A DNA stretch of 60,058 nucleotides from positions 1 through 60,058 of the forward strand of contig JAFZWC010000034.1 in the NCBI GenBank assembly GCA_017617475.1. Direction: 5' to 3'. A program made the position numbers and the translations under genes. Positions within the stretch are counted from its first letter, which is position 1. Each line of letters begins with the position of its first letter. This document shows, piece after piece, positions 56,343 through 60,058 of this stretch. The notes below the pieces were generated by a model. It made no database searches. It was given only the letters and a program-made list of their open reading frames with translations, and was not told where the DNA came from. This DNA is from Bacteroidales bacterium. Lineage in GTDB: Bacteria > Bacteroidota > Bacteroidia > Bacteroidales > UBA932.

Positions 56343-57011
56343 ATGAAAAAGCACATCCTTCTAAGTCTCATAGCCCTCGTAGGGGCTGCTTCGGCCCTTT
56401 TTGCCCAGGAAGAAGGGCAGGGCGGCATTCCGGCCGATGTCTTCTACCTGATGCCCCAGATGAGTAAGGGGGCCATTTATTTCAAGGACAAGAACCCCGT
56501 GAACGGTTCCTTTAACATCTGCGCCATAGACAATACCATCCGCTATAAAGACAACAAGGGAACGGAACTGGCTCTGGATCCGGAAGACAACATTTCCATG
56601 GTAGTCATAGACAATGTGTCGTTCCGCAACATTGAGGGCGTCTTCCACCGGATGTACCCGGTCAAGGGTGACGTCTTCCTGGCCCTCCGCCGCGACATCA
56701 CCGTCATGAACGACAGCCACACCGCCTCGTACGGAATGGAAAGCCAGACCACCGCCGTCTCCGAGTACACCGGCATGAACACGGATGGAAAACATTACTC
56801 CTACGAGGAAAGCAAAGACTTCCCCTACCGCCTGTCGGAGACGCTCTCCATCTACCGCAACGGCTCTCTCTCCCGCATCAACAAAAAGAGCCTCACCAAG
56901 TGCTTCCCCGAAAAGAAGTCCGAGATAGAGGCCTGGTTCAACGCCAACAAGAAGGCCGATCTGAACAGTCTGGAAACCATCCTGCCCCTGTGTCAGCAGT
57001 GGGCCGAATAA
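56343..57011 (+). CDS. Secreted protein of unknown function
   Basis: A 222-residue protein. The start at 56343 gives a clear signal peptide (MKKHILLSLIALVGAASALFAQ), while in-frame codons further upstream run through the promoter. No cysteine follows at the cleavage site, so it is probably periplasmic or exported rather than lipidated. The mature part mixes beta strands (GAIYFKDKNPVNGSFNICAID) with a helical C-terminus (EIEAWFNANKKADLNSLET). I do not recognise a family. It is divergent from a CE1 esterase, and the pair is flanked by inverted copies C and D of the 107-bp element. Confidence 0.7.
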   Translation: MKKHILLSLIALVGAASALFAQEEGQGGIPADVFYLMPQMSKGAIYFKDKNPVNGSFNICAIDNTIRYKDNKGTELALDPEDNISMVVIDNVSFRNIEGVFHRMYPVKGDVFLALRRDITVMNDSHTASYGMESQTTAVSEYTGMNTDGKHYSYEESKDFPYRLSETLSIYRNGSLSRINKKSLTKCFPEKKSEIEAWFNANKKADLNSLETILPLCQQWAE

Positions 57012-57015
57012 AAGG

Positions 57016-57122
57016 CGTGGGCGTAATATCTTGAAAGCCTGATATTTATGCAATTATCCCCTGGTCAAACCGACCAGGGGATAATTCGTTAAAGTGCTTA
57101 CAGCAAGCAAGTTACACCCACG
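57016..57122. repeat. 107-bp palindromic element, copy D
   Basis: Lies between two convergent genes (4 bp and 10 bp from the stop codons). Ends CGTGG/CCACG. The central hairpin is the same as in copy C but in inverted orientation; 57046-57098 is the exact reverse complement of 54894-54946. Confidence 0.85.
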
Positions 57123-57132
57123 CAGTCCGGCT

Positions 57133-58407
57133 TTAGAACTGAGCAATCATCCAGCTCATGGGGCTGCCCTCGGAGTAGTCGTCCAGGAGGGGAACCCAGG
57201 AGAAGTGGGCCATCATGGGGGAGACGCCCCAGCTCACCAGATCCTCGTCGGAGTAGATGAGAACCTTGTCCTCGGTGGCGCCCAGGCGCTTGCGGGCTTC
57301 GGAATAGGCGTAGGTGCTGGCCACCTTGCAGGTACGGTCGGTGGCGGCGTGCACAAAGTACATGGGCAGGTTCACGAAAGCTTCAATGTCCATGGGGCCC
57401 AGGACCATGTCGGCCCCGTTCCATTTGTACACCACGTCACCCTTCCAGGCTTTCTCCACATCGTCCGTGTACTGGCCGGGATACTTTTCCTCCACCTGGT
57501 GGATGGGGATGATGGGATCCATGGCACAGCAGGGGATGGCGGCTTTGAAACGGTCGGCAAACTGCATCATGAAGCGCATGGTGCAGCCACCGCCGGAAGA
57601 GGCGCCGGCGCAGAAGAGCCGGTTGCCGTCCACTTTCCCTTCGGCAATCAAAGTATCGATGAACGCCATCTGGAGGGCGTTGTTGCGGTCGATGAGTTCA
57701 ATCTTCTCCGGATACAGGGAGGCACTGTAGCTGTAGTTGGGGTTGGCCAGGGCAAACACCAGGGCGGCGCAGGGGATGCCCTGAGAAGCCAGGGAAACCA
57801 GGCAGCGGTTGGCCGTGGCCACCGTCATCATGTCCTTGTCGTATTCGCCGCCGCCAATCTGCCACACCAGCAGGGGCACGTTCTCGATGACCTTGCCGTC
57901 GGCGTCCTTGGGCAGGTGCAGCATGTACTCGCGGGTGAGGCCGCCGAAGCTGAATTCGCCATGGATGCAGTCGTCCAGCACGGCGATATGCTCTGCGGAA
58001 ACCTTGTCCGGAGTAACGTTCAGGGCCGAATCGGCCGCGCAGTGCAGTTCCCAGGGGATGCGCTTGAAGAATCCTTCCATCTTGCCGGCCTTGTTGAAGG
58101 GCGTGGCTTCGATGCGGAGGACATTTCCCTTGCGGGAAAGCACGATTCCGTCTTCCTCATAGGCTTCGGGGGCCTTGCCGGTGGCGGCGTCCACGAAGGA
58201 GCCGGCGGCATTGTTTACCAGGTCGAAATCGGCCGCGGTGAGGCCCTTGAGGGAACGGGGATTGGAGACGGTTATCTCAATGGCATCCACCAGCATGCCG
58301 TAGTCTCCCACTTCGGTGCAGATTTCCACCTTCTCCACTTGGGCAGAAGGCCTGGGGCCGCATGCTGCTGCCAGCAGAGCCATGCTTATAACAATAATCT
58401 TTTTCAT
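57133..58407 (-). CDS. Alpha/beta hydrolase lipoprotein, esterase-like
   Basis: A 424-residue secreted lipoprotein. The start at 58407 gives MKKIIVISMALLAAACG with the lipobox Cys at residue 16. The N-terminal 150 residues form an unassigned beta-rich domain. The hydrolase fold follows (YMLHLPKDADG, PLLVWQIGGGEYDKD), with the nucleophile in CAGASSGGG (about S270, fitting G-x-S-x-G), an Asp in HAATDRT and a His in MMAHFSW as likely partners. It resembles prolyl-oligopeptidase-like and PHB-depolymerase-like esterases. It lies downstream of a GH3 gene in the same direction, with a long hairpin in the 86-bp gap. Confidence 0.75.
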   Translation of the reverse strand: MKKIIVISMALLAAACGPRPSAQVEKVEICTEVGDYGMLVDAIEITVSNPRSLKGLTAADFDLVNNAAGSFVDAATGKAPEAYEEDGIVLSRKGNVLRIEATPFNKAGKMEGFFKRIPWELHCAADSALNVTPDKVSAEHIAVLDDCIHGEFSFGGLTREYMLHLPKDADGKVIENVPLLVWQIGGGEYDKDMMTVATANRCLVSLASQGIPCAALVFALANPNYSYSASLYPEKIELIDRNNALQMAFIDTLIAEGKVDGNRLFCAGASSGGGCTMRFMMQFADRFKAAIPCCAMDPIIPIHQVEEKYPGQYTDDVEKAWKGDVVYKWNGADMVLGPMDIEAFVNLPMYFVHAATDRTCKVASTYAYSEARKRLGATEDKVLIYSDEDLVSWGVSPMMAHFSWVPLLDDYSEGSPMSWMIAQF

Positions 58408-58416
58408 ACTTTTCAA

Positions 58417-58485
58417 AAGAATCAGTGCATATTCCGGCAGGCTAAAAAGAAGGCCGATGCCTGCCGGAATATGCACAGGATTCTT
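58417..58485. repeat. Long intergenic hairpin between the GH3 and hydrolase genes
   Basis: An 18-bp perfect stem, GTGCATATTCCGGCAGGC (58425-58442) with its complement at 58459-58476, and a 16-nt loop. After a 1x2 internal loop a further 7 bp pair (AAGAATC 58417-58423 with GATTCTT 58479-58485). It lies inside an apparent operon. On the minus strand the loop includes a T-run. It may process or attenuate the transcript. Confidence 0.8.
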
Positions 58486-58493
58486 ATACGGTT

Positions 58494-60058
58494 TTAGATA
58501 GTAACGTCAGTAGTGAGGCGAATATCGTCGGAGGCGCCGCCCAGCAGGAGCTGCAGCTTGCCGTGCTCCAGATCCCAGGCATTGGTGGCCTCGTTCCAGT
58601 AGCGGAGGTCCTTCACGGGGATGTCCAGGGTGACGGTCTTGGTTTCACCGGCGTTCAGGGATACGCGCTGGAAGGCCTTCAACTCCTTGGTGGGCCATTC
58701 TACCTTGGAGTCGACGCGATGTACGTACAGCTGGACCACCTCGTCGGCGGGCATGGCACCTTCGTTGGTAAGGGTGAAGCTAACCTTCACGGCATCCTTA
58801 CCGGCCTTGGCCGTCATTTCACCGTATTTGAAGGTTACATAGCTGAGGCCGTGGCCGAAGGCGTACATGGGCTTAACCTGCTTGGTGTCGAACCAGCGGT
58901 AACCTACGTAGAATTCCTCGGTGTAGTGGGACTCGGGCTTGGGGAGGGAATCCAGGAATTTCTGGCGCTCCTCGCGGCTCATCTTCATGACATCGGGACG
59001 ATACATGAGGGAGAAGAGGTCGCCACCCTGGGTCTTGTCGGGGAAGTTACCCAAGGCAAAGGCGGGGGAGTCTTCCAGTTTGGCGGGGAAGGTGAAGGGC
59101 AGTTTGCCGGAGGGGGCGATGTCGCCGAAGAGGACCTCGGCCAGGGCAGTGCCGCCCTCGGTGCCGTTCCACCAGCCCTGTAAGATGGCCGGGGATACAG
59201 GCTCCAGCTCGCGGAGATCGGTGGGACCGCCGGAGATGAGCACGGTAACCAGGTTGGGGTTCACGGCCTTGAGGGCCTTCACCAGCTCGTTCTGGCCGCA
59301 GGGGAGGTCGATGTTCTTGCGGTCGGAGCCTTCGGTCTCGATGCTCTTGTTGGTGCCGCCGAAGAAGATCACGAGGTCGGCGTTGGCAGCGGCCTCACAG
59401 GCTTCGGACACCAGGAAAGGATCGGCGGGTTCATCGTTGGAACGGGCCTCCAGCGGATCCAGCTGGGCCGGTGCGGGGCCCCAGCGGAAAGCGATGGTCT
59501 TGTAACCGGGGGCGTAGTCCACGGTGATGCCGAGCTCGGCGGCGCGCTTCTCGATACCCTGGAGAGGGGTAACCTCGTAGAGGGCCTTCACGCCGGCGCC
59601 CATACCGCCGCTCTGGGTCTTCAGAACAGCATTCTGGCCGATGACGGCGATGCTCTTGACTTCCTTGGCAATGGGCAGGATGCCGCCTTCGTTCTTGAGG
59701 AGGACGATGCTCTTCTCGGCCACTTCCTTGGCAATCTGCTGGCTCTCGGGCTGGGACGTCATTACCTTGTTGGCCACGTCGGCCGGAACGGGCTCGATGG
59801 CGTAGCGGACGCGCAGGATCTGGCGGACCTTCTCGTCTACCATCTCTTCGGTGAGCTTGCCGGCCTTGATGGAATCAATCACGGGCTGGCCCAGGTAGTT
59901 GGAGCCGGTCATCTGGACGTTGAGGCCGTGCAGCATGGCACCCATGGTGCTGTGCGTGCCGCCCCAGTCGGAGACGGTGAAGCCCTTGAAGCCCCACTCG
60001 CCGCGCAGGATCTCGTACAGGAGGAGCTCATTTTCGGAGCACTAGTCTCCGTTCACCT
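58494..60058 (-). CDS. Glycoside hydrolase family 3 (C-terminal part, with an in-frame stop near the window edge)
   Basis: The visible part covers about 520 codons. It begins with the end of the GH3 barrel, including the nucleophile motif GFTVSDWGG (Asp codon at 59967-59969). The C-terminal domain (EKSIVLLKNEGGILPI onwards) and a fibronectin-III-like domain to the stop at 58494 follow. The homologous frame continues upstream of the first ATG (ending at 59945) to the edge, but a TAG codon (60044-60042) interrupts it where the family normally has a tyrosine (VNGD-stop-CSENELLL). This is either a nonsense mutation, so the gene would be broken, or a base error close to the sequence end. It would otherwise be a typical secreted beta-glycosidase of the PUL. 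Confidence 0.8.

Overview
The window is chromosomal DNA from a member of the Bacteroidales, probably an uncultured, relatively GC-rich gut or rumen lineage. The evidence is a SusC/SusD pair with a hybrid two-component regulator, a Bacteroidetes-type serine palmitoyltransferase, an enlarged SecA with a C-terminal zinc motif, paired bactofilins, many DUF families typical of the phylum (DUF1573, DUF3823, DUF4838, DUF5020), and promoters of the TTTG-N20-TAnnTTTG type. Genus cannot be fixed from the sequence.

Layout. 1-10.7 kb holds housekeeping and surface functions: glnS (cut by the window edge), serine palmitoyltransferase, an L,D-transpeptidase, an orphan HigA-like regulator, fucose isomerase with fucose permease, and a small polysaccharide set (Wzx-like flippase, DUF616-type transferase, two GT2 enzymes). 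10.7-15 kb holds secA and two overlapping bactofilins. 15-25.4 kb holds a LruC-type lipoprotein followed by a tight five-gene operon: HEAT-repeat membrane protein, processive GT2 synthase, TPR plus YaiO-like outer-membrane barrel, DUF4838 lipoprotein and DUF1573 lipoprotein. That operon looks like a synthase-dependent exopolysaccharide system with the same division of labour as PgaC/PgaA/PgaB but built from different parts. 25.4-27.1 kb is umuDC. 27.2-34.7 kb holds nucleobase uptake genes (UraA-like, DUF5020 Tsx-like porin, two AzgA-like paralogs in opposite orientation) around a GH3 enzyme.

34.7-60 kb is a polysaccharide utilisation locus: HTCS regulator, type-B carboxylesterase, a compact CE1 esterase, three CE1-type esterases with an N-terminal beta-sandwich domain, SusC, SusD, a DUF3823 lipoprotein, two GH3 enzymes (one running off the edge), another outer-membrane barrel and an alpha/beta hydrolase lipoprotein. 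It is very rich in esterases and has no endo-acting glycanase in view, so an ester-decorated plant oligosaccharide such as feruloylated or acetylated xylan is the likely substrate (inference). Two PUL promoters carry the same AGTA-GAAAAACAATTGAA-like motif exactly 32 bp upstream of the -7 box, a good candidate for the HTCS binding site.

The least expected structure is in the short intergenic spaces. A family of four palindromic elements of about 107 bp (3162-3267, 33261-33367, 54870-54976, 57016-57122) shares CGTGG...CCACG ends and a central hairpin whose arms change together between copies. Each lies directly at gene 3' ends, three of them filling convergent gaps. Two copies are inverted with a 53-bp identical core and bracket a 2-kb divergent gene pair. 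A second family (2100-2217, 4599-4758) has 23-25 bp perfect terminal arms that differ between copies but stay complementary. No tRNA, rRNA, CRISPR array, transposase or phage gene was seen, and no gene-free stretch exceeds 300 bp.
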